From contig PYST01000024.1 in the NCBI GenBank assembly GCA_003049485.1, forward strand, positions 3,648 through 67,647: DNA of 64,000 nucleotides, given 5' to 3'. A program made the translations under genes and the position numbers. Positions 47,910 to 59,300 of this stretch are shown one piece after another; the first letter of the stretch is position 1; every line of letters begins with the position of its first letter. Source of the stretch: Ophioceras dolichostomum. Lineage: Eukaryota; Ascomycota; Sordariomycetes; Magnaporthales; Ophioceraceae. The notes under the pieces are model-generated. The model was given only the letters and a program-made list of their open reading frames with translations. It was not told the origin of the DNA and made no database searches.

Positions 47910-50058
47910 ATGGAGACGTTCCTGCGGGACTGGAGGCAGGATGCGCTTAACAAGGCTCAATACGAGTCGGCCATCTTCGTCGGCGATAAGCTACTTGCCT
48001 TAACGAGTCCGTCACCCTCCCAAAACCCCTCCTCGTGTCCCGACTCGCCGCCAACAAACCAGTTGCTAACAGCGCCACCTCTCCGCTTTCCTCTCCGCAG
48101 ATGACGACAAAGATGCATTCTGGCTGGCTCAAGTACATTTTGCTACGGGCAATTTTACTCGGGCGCAGGCACTGATATCTAAGTCCGATCTCGTCGCGCG
48201 GAACACATCATGTCGGTACCTGTTGGCACATTGTCTCATCAAGCAGGGCCAGTTCGACGAGGCCCTGGCCGTACTGGGCGACCGTAACCCGACAGACTTG
48301 ATCCCGACCGCATCGAACAAACGGAAAGCCCGGGGCGGGGCTACGACTTCAGCGGCGGAAGGCAGTAGCAGGTCCAAGGCCAGTGGCAGCGCGGGCGCTT
48401 CGAAGTCGTCGTCCTCATCCTCATCGACCGGAGCGGGAGCTGTAGCCTCAGGTTCCTCCTCGGAGCGAAGTCACCTGCAGCAACAACAACAACAACAACA
48501 AAAACAACGGGACGATGCTACGGCAGCAGCAGAGGAGGAGGAGTACGCGCTCCTCCGACGGTACGAGGCGGGGATGTGCTATCTCCGTGGGCTCTGCTTT
48601 GCGAAGCAGAACGCATTCGATCGGGCCAAGGAGTGCTACAAGGACGCGGTGCGGATCGACGTGCAGTGCTTCGAGGCCTTCCAGCAGCTCACCAAAAACC
48701 AGCTCCTATCGCCCAACGAGGAGTGGGAGTTTTTGCAGTCGCTAAACTTCGAGTCCATCAATGTGGATGGGCCCGACGGCGACGCGTCTGCCGAGGCCGC
48801 CGACTTCACGAGGGCGCTGTACAGCACGAGACTATCCAAGTATAGGAATCCACGTAGCTTTACGGCGGCAGCGGAGTCTCTAGCGACGCATTACGGACTC
48901 GCAACCAACCCGGACCTTCTCCTTGCCCGGGCAGACTTGTTCTACACTCAGTGCCGGTACAAAGACGCCTTGGAGGTGACAGGTGCCATCCTCGACGAAG
49001 ACAAGTACAACTTCGCCGTTTACCCACTGCACCTAGCATGCCTGCACGAGCTGCGCATGACCAACGTGCTCTTCTTGGTGGCCCACGACTTGGCCGACCG
49101 CCACCCAGAACAGCCCTGCACCTGGCTTGCGGTGGGCATCTACTACTTCTCGATCGGCAAGATCGCCGAGGCGCGCCGCTACTTTAGCAAGGCCAGCATG
49201 ATGGACGCGCACTTCGGCCCGGCCTGGATCGGGTTCGCGCACACGTTCGCGGCCGAGGGCGAGCACGACCAGGCCATCTCGGCCTACTCGACGGCGGCGC
49301 GCCTCTTCATGGGCACGCACCTGCCGCAGGTGTTCCTGGGCATGCAGAACCACGCTATGAACAACATGACGGTAGCCGAGGAGTTCCTCAAGGCCGCGTA
49401 CGGCCTGTGCAAAGACGACCCATTGCTGCTCAACGAGATGGGCGTGGTGTTCTACCACCAGGACCGCCTGGAAGAAGCAGTGGACATGTTCAACCGCGCC
49501 CTACACGTCGCCGCCGCCAACGACAGCGACCCCCAGGCCTGGCTTTCGGCGCGCACGAACCTGGGCCACGCCTACCGCCGACTGAGGTACCACCGGAAGG
49601 CGCTCGAGGAGTTCGACGCGGTCCTGCGCCAGGGCGGGAAGGACCCGGCCATCTTCACCGCCAAGGGCCTGATCCACCTGGACCAGGGCAAGCCGGAGGA
49701 GGCGGTCGTGGTGCTGCACGAGGCGCTGGCCATCAACTCGCAGGACCCCATCGCCACGGAGCTGCTCGCCAAGGCGCTGGAGCAGACCGCCGGCCCGACG
49801 CTGAGCCCCGAGGACGACATGGCCGACGTGGCGGCCTTCGAGCGCGAGCTCGCCGAGCGAGAGCGCTTGCTGAGGCAGCGGAAGAAGGCGGCAGCGGCAC
49901 GGTCTGCCGGTGCCGGCGGCAACAATGCAAGCGGAAGCAACGGCAGCGCCGGTGTCGACTCGAAGGGGAAGGGGAAGAGCAAGGAGAAGGACTCGAACTC
50001 GACACCGAACCAGAGGCGGCGGGAGAGCTTGATGGACATGAGTGACGACGTCGAGTAG
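47910..50058 (+). CDS. cut9: Anaphase-promoting complex TPR subunit Cut9/Cdc16 (APC6)
   Basis: Model join(47910..48006, 48101..50058), 684 aa, normal for the family. The phase is correct across the intron, although its donor GTCCGT is unusual. It starts METFLRDWRQDALNKAQYESAIFVGDKLLAL, the dimerising helical N-terminus of Cut9/Cdc16. Tetratricopeptide repeats run from about 30 to 100 and 190 to 570, with typical pairs such as YLRGLCFAKQNAFDRAKECY, AWIGFAHTFAAEGEHDQAI and LNEMGVVFYHQDRLEEAVDM. A Ser-rich, Gln-rich insert (about 105-180) carries a poly-Q from a CAA repeat near 48481. The C-terminal tail is charged and Gly/Ser-rich. APC6 is a scaffold of the TPR lobe of the APC/C ubiquitin ligase that triggers anaphase. 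CDC27/CDC23 are alternatives, but the N-terminus and length favour CDC16. Confidence 0.92.
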
Positions 50059-51117
50059 TGGAAGGACACAACATCGTCCGTCGTTCTTTCATCTTTGATG
50101 GCTCTTCTGTCGGTCTCCCTCAAGACCAGGACATGCATATCGTGGATTTAATTCTTTGCTTTTTTGGGAGATGATTCAGCCGGCATTCTACTTGCAAGCA
50201 TCGGTTATCGATGGGGCCAGCGCCATGGAAAACACAAAGGTGGGTTATTGGGCAGTGCGAATGAGTTTGACCAGCCCAGACAGTCACCGTTCCTTGAGAA
50301 TGGCAGGGTCCGGGCTACGATTAATCCATCACGACTTATGCCATATATCCCTCGATAGGGTCGGGATCAGGACTGGAGAGTATCGGGTTCCAGTGTGTAC
50401 ATAGCATCAAGCGACGAAGCGCACAGGATGGTGATATTCTTCACAAATTTGATGAAAACGCCAGCCTAGACTGTCAAGCGTAAGAGCATAGTATCCATCA
50501 TGCTCTCCATCGAGGCTGGATTCGAACCATCACGGAACTCTCTTTCGGGGCTCGCTTTTCGGGAGTTGCGATGGTGGTGGTGAGATCAATGGAACCGCTC
50601 GAATGTGGGGAACTACCAGTGACAGCACCTAACTCAACGTCATGCACCTCAGCCAGGACCTGACTACTGCATCTCTCCCAAGAAAGCCCCGATTGAAGCG
50701 CAGCTCGGATCTACGACCGCCCGTCTCTTATTGGTAGCGAGGACAAATTGATGCGCGACGACCCAATCATCCCCGGCATCCATCCCATACCGTCCTCGAC
50801 GTCGTGGTTTTGGTGACTGGTGACCACCGAGAATTTTTGTTCGTCACAGCTGGAGCCGATAGAGCCCGAGGCTGTCCGGGCGGATATCTTCAACAGAGCA
50901 GAGTCGGGCGACACGGAAACACAAAATCGCTCAGCTGGAGGGGCAGCTCAATTGACTCATACACCATCACCAATCCACATTTTTTTTGACCGCGGCTGAT
51001 ATTGCCAGATACCTCCGAACTCCCCCTCACCAGACATTTATACGTTGAGGAACCCTCGGGATAGTCTCTTGGTGGCTCACGCCATCCCACGTCTCCTGAA
51101 GCACAACCTTCTTATAG

Positions 51118-51158
<41 letters not shown>

Positions 51159-51230
51159 GATAGGCATCCCCTAAACCCGCCATTTCTACACAACCGATCC
51201 ATTGAATCTAAGTACTTGTCAAAAACCACA
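50059..51230. other. Intergenic, 5' region of the ligase gene
   Basis: No gene is supported. A tRNA T-loop-like word near 50519 (minus) lacks a full cloverleaf. The last 110 bp hold a CA dinucleotide run and probably the 5' UTR of the downstream gene. Confidence 0.6.
51121..51155. repeat. (CA)17 microsatellite in a probable 5' UTR
   Basis: Seventeen CA units plus C, ending 75 bp before the ATG of the phosphopantothenate-cysteine ligase gene. It is probably transcribed as part of the leader. Confidence 0.9.
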
Positions 51231-52457
51231 ATGCAACAAAACACCAACACCAAGCGAACACCAGCGTCGCAGCTCAACCCCGCCGACGCCGAAGACCACT
51301 ACTTCAGCAGCAACCCGCCGCCGCGGGGCCTAGCCGAGCACGTGGCCCAAGCAAAAGCATTCATCGCCTCGCACGCAGCCTCTCCAGACGGTAAGCGGCG
51401 GGTGGTGCTCGTGACCTCGGGCGGCACCACCGTACCCCTGGAAAAGCAGACGGTGCGGTTCATCGACAACTTCAGCGCGGGGACGCGCGGCGCCACCTCG
51501 GCGGAGTACTTCCTCGAGGCGGGATACGCCGTCATATTCCTGCACCGGCAGTTTTCTCTCTTGCCCTACTCGCGGCATTACAGCCATACCCCGTCGGACT
51601 GCTTTCTGGATTTCTTGCAGGAAGGAGGTGACGACGGAAGTGTGGTGGCGAGGCCGGCGCACGCGGCCAAGATGCTGGGCGTGCTGCGGAAGTACAAGGC
51701 CGCGAAGGAGGGCGGCATGCTGCTGGTGCTGCCCTTCGTGACAATCACGGATTACCTGTACGAGCTGAGGGCCGTCGCGCAGCTGATGCGGCCGCTGGGG
51801 CCTAGGGGTCTGCTGTACCTGGCGGCGGCGGTGTCGGATTTTTTTGTGCCGCCTGAGAGGATGGCGGAGCATAAGATACAGTCTACTGATGCGGTGGATG
51901 GACTTACTACCACTGATAAATCAAAACAGCAGCAGCAGCAGCAGGAAGTGCTAGAGGAAGAAGAGGAGGAGGCATTCGACAACTTCGACTCCTCCCCCCG
52001 CGTGCCCCGCTCGAAGCGGCTGGTGGTCGACCTGGACCCCGTGCCCAAGTTCCTCAAGAACCTGGTGGACGGCTGGGCGCCGCAGGGCATGATCGTGTCG
52101 TTCAAGCTCGAGACCGACCCGGCCATCCTGGTGCACAAGGCGCGGTACTCGCTCGAGCGGTACCAGCACCACCTCGTCATCGGCAACCTGCTGGCGACGA
52201 GGAAGTGGGAGGTCGTGTTCGTGGCGCCGAGGAGCGCGGACAGGTGGATCCGCGTGCCTCTTGTTCCTTCGCTGCAGCAGCAGCAGCAGCAGCAGCAGAG
52301 GAAAGGGAAAGAGGAGGAGGAGGAGGGAAAGCCGCTGGATCCGGCGACGCTGCCGGAGGGCGAGCCGGAGATGGAGATCGAGAGCTTGATCATACCTGCG
52401 GTGCAGGAGCTGCATTCGAGGCATATTGAGGCGTGTATTGGTGGTAGCGGTGCTTAA
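51231..52457 (+). CDS. CAB2: Phosphopantothenate-cysteine ligase (CoA biosynthesis)
   Basis: Single exon, 408 aa. It joins 4'-phosphopantothenate to cysteine, the second step from pantothenate to coenzyme A; eukaryotic enzymes are separate from the decarboxylase. Family motifs are visible: VVLVTSGGTTVPLEKQTVRFIDNFSAGTRG (about 59-88), the nucleotide-binding loop; YAVIFLHR; SLLPYSRHYSH; LYLAAAVSDFFVP (about 200), with the conserved Ala-Ala-Val-Ser-Asp-Phe; HKIQS; and FKLETDP with VIGNLL near the C-terminus. Two low-complexity inserts interrupt the fold, each poly-Gln followed by poly-Glu (near residues 228-245 and 347-367); they are encoded by CAG-type repeats and are absent from the core family. 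The ATG at 51231 is the first in frame after the CA-rich leader, and an upstream in-frame ATG at 51045 would read through the CA repeat. Confidence 0.95.
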   Translation: MQQNTNTKRTPASQLNPADAEDHYFSSNPPPRGLAEHVAQAKAFIASHAASPDGKRRVVLVTSGGTTVPLEKQTVRFIDNFSAGTRGATSAEYFLEAGYAVIFLHRQFSLLPYSRHYSHTPSDCFLDFLQEGGDDGSVVARPAHAAKMLGVLRKYKAAKEGGMLLVLPFVTITDYLYELRAVAQLMRPLGPRGLLYLAAAVSDFFVPPERMAEHKIQSTDAVDGLTTTDKSKQQQQQQEVLEEEEEEAFDNFDSSPRVPRSKRLVVDLDPVPKFLKNLVDGWAPQGMIVSFKLETDPAILVHKARYSLERYQHHLVIGNLLATRKWEVVFVAPRSADRWIRVPLVPSLQQQQQQQQRKGKEEEEEGKPLDPATLPEGEPEMEIESLIIPAVQELHSRHIEACIGGSGA

Positions 52458-52924
52458 TACTTTCACGTGGCTGCGGACGGGATACTGGCAGGTTTTGAGG
52501 GAAGTAATTTAGCTTGTTGTTCATTCTAGAAAGATAAGGGGAAAGATCGTGGGGGTACGGATAGAGTTATGGTATCTTCGTTGAGTCGATACTCCTCATT
52601 CCCCTTTTCGGCTTGTAATCCGTTGAACGATTGATAAAAGTTCCTTACAATATTTTCAGGGTCTCAACTGTGTACATCAGCTTGCTTGACGAACACTCTT
52701 CCTGGAGAAGGGTTGCGTCTCAGTCGGCGATCATGGGACTCGATTTCAGGGGCTAGGCTCGGTCATGGGAAATTTTTTATGTAAGGTCATGATATTATAT
52801 GGACAGGCCGATCCACTCCCACCTAGGTACCTTTACTGGAAGGTACGAGGTAGGTAGGTAGATACAGGTCTAAATACTCCATTACGTCTAAGGATATTCG
52901 TAGCGTTAAACTGCCCATCAGCCC
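52458..52924. other. Intergenic, convergent spacer
   Basis: A 467-bp spacer between the ligase gene and the amidase gene, which converge. It contains CACCTAGGTACC and TAGGTAGGTAG words at about 52820-52860. No gene. Confidence 0.6.
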
Positions 52925-54613
52925 CTACAGAGTCGACAGCGGGTAAGCCGCAGGGATGTTCCCAGTGTTGGGCACCACAGACGGCACGGCGGCGTACGAC
53001 TTCGTCTCGACGGTCATGTTCGCGAAGGCCGGCATGTGGCGCACGGGCGCCGCCTCGCTCAGCCGCTGCGCGATGCCCAGCAGCTTGCCCTCGGACCAGG
53101 GGCGGCCCAGGATCTCCATGCCGATCGGCACGCCGAGGGGGGCGTCCGCGCTGGGCGGCGAGAAGCCCGCGGGCACGGCCACCACGGGGACGCCGGTCAG
53201 GGCGGCCAGGACGCCGTTCCGGCCGGACTGGCTCGGGGAGCCGACCTTCACCACCAGGTTCTTCTGCTCCGGGTACACGACGGCGTCGAGGTCGTGCGAG
53301 GCGAACGTGGCGGCCAGCGAGTTGCGCAGGTTCGTGATCGCGCGCTGGCGGGTGAACCAGGCCTCGTCTGAGGTGGAAAAGGTGAGGGCGTTGGTCACGA
53401 AGGCGTACTGGGAGGGGATGACCAGGAAGGAGGAGTTGCTTGGGGAGTACAGCTCCTCGAAGCTGGCCGGCCGCGTGCCGGTCAGGCCGTCGAGGGACAG
53501 GTACTCGTTCACGCCCTCGCGGTACTCGTACTGCTGCACGTCGCCCGCCGAGGAGATGGCGGTGGCGTCGTAGGCCGGGTCGGTGATGTTGAGGATGGTG
53601 GCGCCCTCGGCTTCGAGGACGGCGAGCATGTTCGCCATGGCGTCGTTGACGGGCGTGGTCTCGGCCGAGGCGGTGTGGTTGAAGAAGCCGTCGAGGACGC
53701 CGATCCGCATCCCCCTGAGGCTGCCGCGGGCGGCTTCGACGGCATAGTTCCTGCCCACGACCTCGGGCGGGACCAGGGCCGTGGTGTTGTCGCGCGGGTC
53801 GTAGCCGACGCCCGCCATGATGGTCAGCGCGACAGCGATGTCGCGCACGGAGCGGCCCATGGCGCCCACGGCGTCCTGCGTGTAGCTGACGGGGACGACG
53901 CGGGTGCGCGAGATCAGGCCCCGCGTGGGCCGGAAGCTGAAGAGCGAGTTGGCGCTCGCGGGGCTGCGCAGCGAGTTGACCGTGTCGCTGCCCGTGGCCA
54001 GCACAGCGAGGTTGGACGCGACGGCCGCCCCGGACCCGCCCGAGCTCCCGCCGGGAGTGCGCGTCTGGTCGTACGGGTTTATCACCTGCCCACCCAGGGA
54101 CGAGACGCTGAGGCCCTCCAGGGCCATCTCGTGCATGCTCGCCTTGCCCAGGATGACGGCGCCGGCGTCGCGGAGGGCCCTGACGGTCGGCGCGTCGGCC
54201 TCCGCCCGGTTCCCGGCCAGGGCGGCGCAGGCGCCCGTGGTGTTCATGCCCGCGGCGTCGAAGTTGTCCTTGAGCAGGATCGGGATGCAGAACAGCGGTG
54301 ACGAGGCGGTGGTGTTCCCGGAGGCGATCCGGGCGTCCAGATCGTCCGCGTCGTTCAGCGCCTCCGGGTTGAGGCTGATGATGGCGTTGACCGTCGGGTT
54401 GAACGCCTCGATGCGGGAGACGAAGGCCGACACGACCTCGCGGCAGCTGGTCAACCCCGTGAAGAGCGCATTGTGGATGCCGTCGATCGTGGCCTCGCGC
54501 ACGTCGAACTGCTGCTGGAGGTGCTGGGCCAATGCTCCTCCCTGAGAAGAGAGAAGAGGCGACAACAGGGCCGCTGCGCTGCCGATCGAAGGCATCTGCT
54601 GACTAGCCCTCAT
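52925..54613 (-). CDS. Amidase-signature family protein
   Basis: Single exon from ATG 54613, 562 aa. Amidase-signature enzymes hydrolyse amide bonds with a Lys-cisSer-Ser triad. The Lys is in PILLKDNFD (about 115). The Gly/Ser loop TPGGSSGGSGAAVAS (about 186-200) supplies the cis-Ser. The nucleophile position reads GSDTVNSLRSPAS (about 208-220, Ser 214). The usual D-x-GGSIR is replaced by D-T-VNSLR, a variant I associate with a subfamily of fungal and bacterial amidases, not with GatA. The C-terminal half includes GVPVVAVPAGFS and PIGMEILGRPWSEGKLL, typical of the family. The N-terminus is moderately hydrophobic (SAAALLSPLLSSQGGALA), so secretion or membrane targeting is possible but weak. 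The substrate cannot be told. Confidence 0.9.
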   Translation of the reverse strand: MRASQQMPSIGSAAALLSPLLSSQGGALAQHLQQQFDVREATIDGIHNALFTGLTSCREVVSAFVSRIEAFNPTVNAIISLNPEALNDADDLDARIASGNTTASSPLFCIPILLKDNFDAAGMNTTGACAALAGNRAEADAPTVRALRDAGAVILGKASMHEMALEGLSVSSLGGQVINPYDQTRTPGGSSGGSGAAVASNLAVLATGSDTVNSLRSPASANSLFSFRPTRGLISRTRVVPVSYTQDAVGAMGRSVRDIAVALTIMAGVGYDPRDNTTALVPPEVVGRNYAVEAARGSLRGMRIGVLDGFFNHTASAETTPVNDAMANMLAVLEAEGATILNITDPAYDATAISSAGDVQQYEYREGVNEYLSLDGLTGTRPASFEELYSPSNSSFLVIPSQYAFVTNALTFSTSDEAWFTRQRAITNLRNSLAATFASHDLDAVVYPEQKNLVVKVGSPSQSGRNGVLAALTGVPVVAVPAGFSPPSADAPLGVPIGMEILGRPWSEGKLLGIAQRLSEAAPVRHMPAFANMTVETKSYAAVPSVVPNTGNIPAAYPLSTL

Positions 54614-56382
54614 TTTTATTCAGGGGAGACCGAAGGACGGGAGGTAACGACAGACGGCCGACAGACGGCCGACAGACGGCTTAGGGCAGGGCACGACGGC
54701 AGTTCTCCTCTGACGACGGACTCGACTTTCCCTGTCACACTTCATCTCGACTCGACACTGACCGGCAGTGTTTGTTTGCTTTATACCGCCAAAGCAATTA
54801 ATGAACGGGCCCCTCTGCCTCGTTCGATTGGCTCATCGCGCGGGTTTTGCGGCCAGCATCGCGGATGATAACCCAGGTGTCAGTACCATGTTGCCAGCCT
54901 CACCCCATCCAGACCCGATCACTATCTGGGACACTCTTGAAGCCAGATATCGTCACCTGGGCAAGGCGGGCGACCAGGCGACCTCGCCGATAAGCTGACC
55001 GCGGTGTTTCTCAGTCAGCTACCTGAACCCGTGCCAAGGAATGGGGCTTTTAGTCAACCCGCTGACGTCTTTGTTTTCCTTCGTCTCACTTCCTGCCCGC
55101 TCAAGCCGCCTTTGCGGAATCCCCACAATCAGTCTCCCCATGCGCTCCTACTTCGCACTGCCCCACACTCACCGAAACAAACGAGACGGACCCGCCCACC
55201 TCCGAACGTCGGTCCCGAACCTCCGACGTCATTCCGTCCTCCGAATCTGCTTCCTAGCCTCGCGTCCTTGTCAGCGGCGGAGGCTTTCCGTATCATCGCC
55301 CGGCCCCGAGATCCGGTGACGAAGGTGAACCAAAACGTGAGGTCCAGTTCCCAGGGTCGCTAAGCTCCAACGTCCAATTTCAAATTTGGTTCGGTCACGA
55401 CAAAAATCTTTGCTTCACATCACAGGGCATCCCGGTGATGCCTATATTATGGCCCGAGGACTGATTCGCACGAAATGGCGATAGGAAGTATGAGGAACGG
55501 GAGGAGAAGCGCAATATCAGATGTGTATGTGGCATCCCGCTCATCGGGGAAACGGTCACGGAAGAGAGTCAGTCTTGCTCACCCGAGGTAGGCTCGACCC
55601 GTGCCCGAGATCCAAAATGCCAGCGTTTTGACTGACGACTCCTTCCAACCCGGCCTGATTTTGGGCGGGAGGACAATGGCTCGGTTTCCCAAGATAACAA
55701 AGAGAGGGGAGTGAAGCACAATGCACCCATGGAGTCTCGCAAGGACGCGGTCCTCCATACGCGGCCCGGTACTGGTACTCGTGTGGTAGCATTGATGCTT
55801 TCTAGGGTAGCACGGTACTGACCCTGCCCACGTCAGCCTTACCGCCGGTTCTCGATAGAAGAAACTACATAAGTGGTCACCAATCTACCTAGGTAGCTTC
55901 ATCCTGAAGTCTTGCATTTTCAGTCATTCCTGCCGGATTCTCACGGGAATCCCTCCCAAAAAATCTTAAACAAGGGCCGCGTGGCAGCTTATGGCCTACC
56001 GACGGTATGAGTAATGGAAAGTGAGGAGGGACAGTGCTGACCACCTTGACATATGAAGTACATGAGCGGTTTTCCCAATAGTTTTTTTTTTTTTTTTTTT
56101 TTTGCTCTTTTGCTCTTGACACACAGGTAGGAGACTTGATTGCACGCTCAGCGGGTTAGACAATGTCAGCAAGCGCATCACAAAGGCTAAGCTGCAAACC
56201 TCTAAGCGACGCAGAGGCCATGAGCTTCAACGGTATGATTATCTCGCCATTGCTCAACATAGGTCTTTCCAGGTCGCGATGCTCGGGTTTCCCATTTCGG
56301 AAAGCAAGCAACGTGAGAGGCTTCTTTGCTGCTGACAGCGCACATGGAGTGTCTTCCGCATGGGGTTCACGGTACTGCATAC
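54614..56382. other. Intergenic, no gene supported
   Basis: About 1.8 kb upstream of the amidase and downstream of the HET gene. An early stretch has tandem GACAGACGGCC units (about 54649-54678). A 22-nt poly(T) lies near the right end. Open frames are short and lack features. Confidence 0.55.
56082..56103. repeat. (T)22 homopolymer
   Basis: Twenty-two consecutive T on the + strand, that is (A)22 on the strand of the HET gene, about 280 bp beyond its stop. Flanking TGCTCTTTTGCTCTTG is a short direct repeat. No element body is seen next to it. Confidence 0.9.
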
Positions 56383-59300
56383 CTAGATGAGTACTATGTC
56401 ATCCAGCTTCGGCGTCTCCTTGCCCTCATTGTCCCGCACCGTCGGCCCGTCATTCTCACCGTGCATGCGGCCGTGCACGAACGCGGCACCGACGACCGTG
56501 TACACCACTCCATTTTCCGACGTCGTCGACGTCGTCGCACTTCCTGTGTTTTCTTCACCAGAGCTGTTTGTTGGGCCGCCTCCCCGATTGCTCCCTTCTG
56601 CGACGATGGCGGCTCCCACTACAGCGCTCCCTCCCATTGCTTCTCCAGTAGTTACAGCCCGCTCCTCTACGCCGACGCCTCCCGCGGCCGCAGCCGCCCG
56701 CCGTAGCACCATTGGGGCCGGTACGCCGTACAGGTTGAAGACATCGTCCCCCACGGCCATGTCCGTCGGGCCCAAGCCGATGCGGCCCGACTTCAGCATG
56801 AAGAGGCACCGACCATCCGCGACCATGTCGTCCACCAGCTTAGCAAGGAGCTCAATGGCTCCCGTGACCCGCCCGTCGCAACAGGCGTCATAAGCCCAGC
56901 GAGCGGCTTCCTCCGCCTCCGCCGCCCACGCGGCCAGGCGGGAATCGTCGAGTTCGGCCGCCTCCGCCCCGGAGATCGCCTCGGTTGGGTGGAGGTCGTC
57001 GTTGCCAAGGGCCGTTCCCTCCCTGGGCCGCCCGTTGGCATTTCCGAAGCGGTCAACGGCGGTGGCAACGAGGTCGTACACGCGTATGAACACCTCCAAG
57101 TCCTCCCACTGTTCCCTGAGGTTGTACGGCGCGCTGGACAGCGGCATATTCACCAGAAACGGTGTGTAGGGGATCGACAAGCCCCGGACCGTGACGTACG
57201 CGGCGCACTGCGGACGCCCTAGCTCCCAGCTGCCTAGCATCTGCTGGACCCAGCAGTCACCCCGGGCGGCAAACTCTGCGAGGAAGGCGAGCAGCCGCCG
57301 CGCGTTCTCCACGACAGCAACCCGCTGGTTCTCTGCCGCCTCTTGCTGCCCCGGATTATCGTCGTCTGCCGCGCCTGCTGGCGATGACAAGCTGCCGTCA
57401 AAGGCCACCCGGAGCTTCACGCTGCCGATTTTCTGTCCCTTGAGCAGAAGGTTCTGGCCTTGGACGAGGGAGGATCCCTCGTATAAGACGTGGAGAGGCA
57501 ACGGCTCGTGCAGTTCCTGCGCCCAGTACGAAGAGTGCGAGCCCGAGTACGCCCGACGGAAAGGTGTCTGAGGGGCGGGCTGGTCGGCCTGGTACCGGAA
57601 GGAGAGCCATTTGCTGGGGCTTCGGCCCCAGGCCGGCACCCACGACGGGGTGCCCGGCATGGCCATCCGGCCGCCGGCGTCGATGATCATCGACAACGTG
57701 GCGGGCTGCCACCGGATGAGGCGCTCCATCAGCCGCGTGTACGTCGGCCCGCATGGCTCGTTGTAGTCGGGCTTGTCGGCGGCCATGGCGACGGCGTCGG
57801 CGGCGCTCATGGCGGCGAAAACACCCTCCAGCGCAAAGGCGCGGTCGTGCGGTAGGTAGCAGTCGCGATGGCGCAGCGCGTCGTGCAGCCCGGCCAAAGT
57901 CTGCGCCAGCCACTCGCTGTGGCCGGTGCCCCAGCGATTCGACCACGAGCTCTGCGCATAATACCCGTCGTGGAACCCCATTATTACGAAGCTCGAATAC
58001 AGTCGAAAAATCCTCACGAGCGAAAGGCCCATCAAAAAAGAAAATGGGACCGAAAACCCGAAACCGAACTTCCAGAAGAAGTCAGCGTCTGGGTCAGTGT
58101 CCTTGACCTGGGACCGTACTATCGGGATTATAATGCTGCAGATGACCACCATGACTGCCAGCACGAAACCCAGGTTCGTGGCCCACTGGTAGATGTTCCA
58201 GCCCATAGCCCTCCTTTGTATCATAGGGATGAGGCCTAGGCGGTTCATAGCGTCGACGAACGAACTACTACGGTCGGCGGATGACGACGAGGCGGTGGCC
58301 TCGACGTCGCGTTCCTCCTCTCGCCCCTCTGGCCCCTCCGATCGAGAGGCCGCCGTACTGGAGAGTAGATTACGCATCGGCCTTCCGTTCCAGTGGGACG
58401 AGCGTGGGAAGTGCATCCACAAATCGACGAGCGCGTTCCAGCGGCGAAGAGTGGTGGCGTGGGGATGGTCTTCCTCTGACCGCCAGAGTTTCACCACCAT
58501 GCAGGAGATCAAGAGCACGAGTTCGCGGTAGCCTCTGAGCGAGAACCAGTCGAAGACAAGGCCAATGCCGCAGCATAAGGCCCCGGCGAGTCGGTCCCAG
58601 TTCAGGACGCGGTCGCCGCACAGTATGACCGGGTTGGCAGATAAGATCAGCTCCTGGAATGTCCAGGCTCGGAAGATCCAACCGCGGCCGAGCAGGGCGC
58701 CGATGTCGTCAGCTGTCGCTGCCGTCTTTTTCGGGTGCAGCACGATATCGAGTCGGCCTGTGCAGAATAATTTTAGAGGAATATGTTAGCCGACATGGTA
58801 CTAAGTAGAGCGAGACGAATGAGCCGCCAGCGACACGTACGGTGAAAATCTTCCTTGCACCCGGCTGTAAACTGCTCCCATTCATGCTGCCTTCGCTCCT
58901 CGTCGGCAGCCGCCAATAACTTGACCGGAAGCCGTGGCATGATGACGCCGCAGCGGTGCATGTGATCCATCGCAGCGTCTGTTTGGGGGGTGCCATCACC
59001 AAGCCAGACGTAGGTTGTTTCCGCCCAGCTGTAAATTTCGTGCATGAGTGGGATCTGGACTTCTTTTTCGGCCACGTCGTCCTGGTTGATACAGATGGCG
59101 TCGACCCAGATAGAAACCGCTCCAAACTTGCGTCGAATCTTCTGTAGGGCCCCATAGCAGCTTGCCGTGATCTCCATCACGACAGAAGAAGAGGTTCTCG
59201 TCGTCGTGGCCGCCGTCTCCGCACTCTCCGGATGCGTCGAAACCGCCTGGTCGCTTCCGCCATCGCCATCGCCATCGCCATCGCCATTGCCACCTGTGAA

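Noticed and set aside
50510..50580. Second tRNA-like T-loop word (minus strand)
   Set aside because: A T stem of four pairs and a five-pair acceptor can be drawn, but the interval is too short (about 66 nt) and there is no D arm or A box.
53675..54301. Long + strand frame over the amidase
   Set aside because: Antisense shadow; the minus-strand amidase motifs are unambiguous.
56040..56110. Poly(T)22 as the tail of a retrotransposed element
   Set aside because: No target-site duplication or element body could be recognised next to it; treated as a homopolymer.
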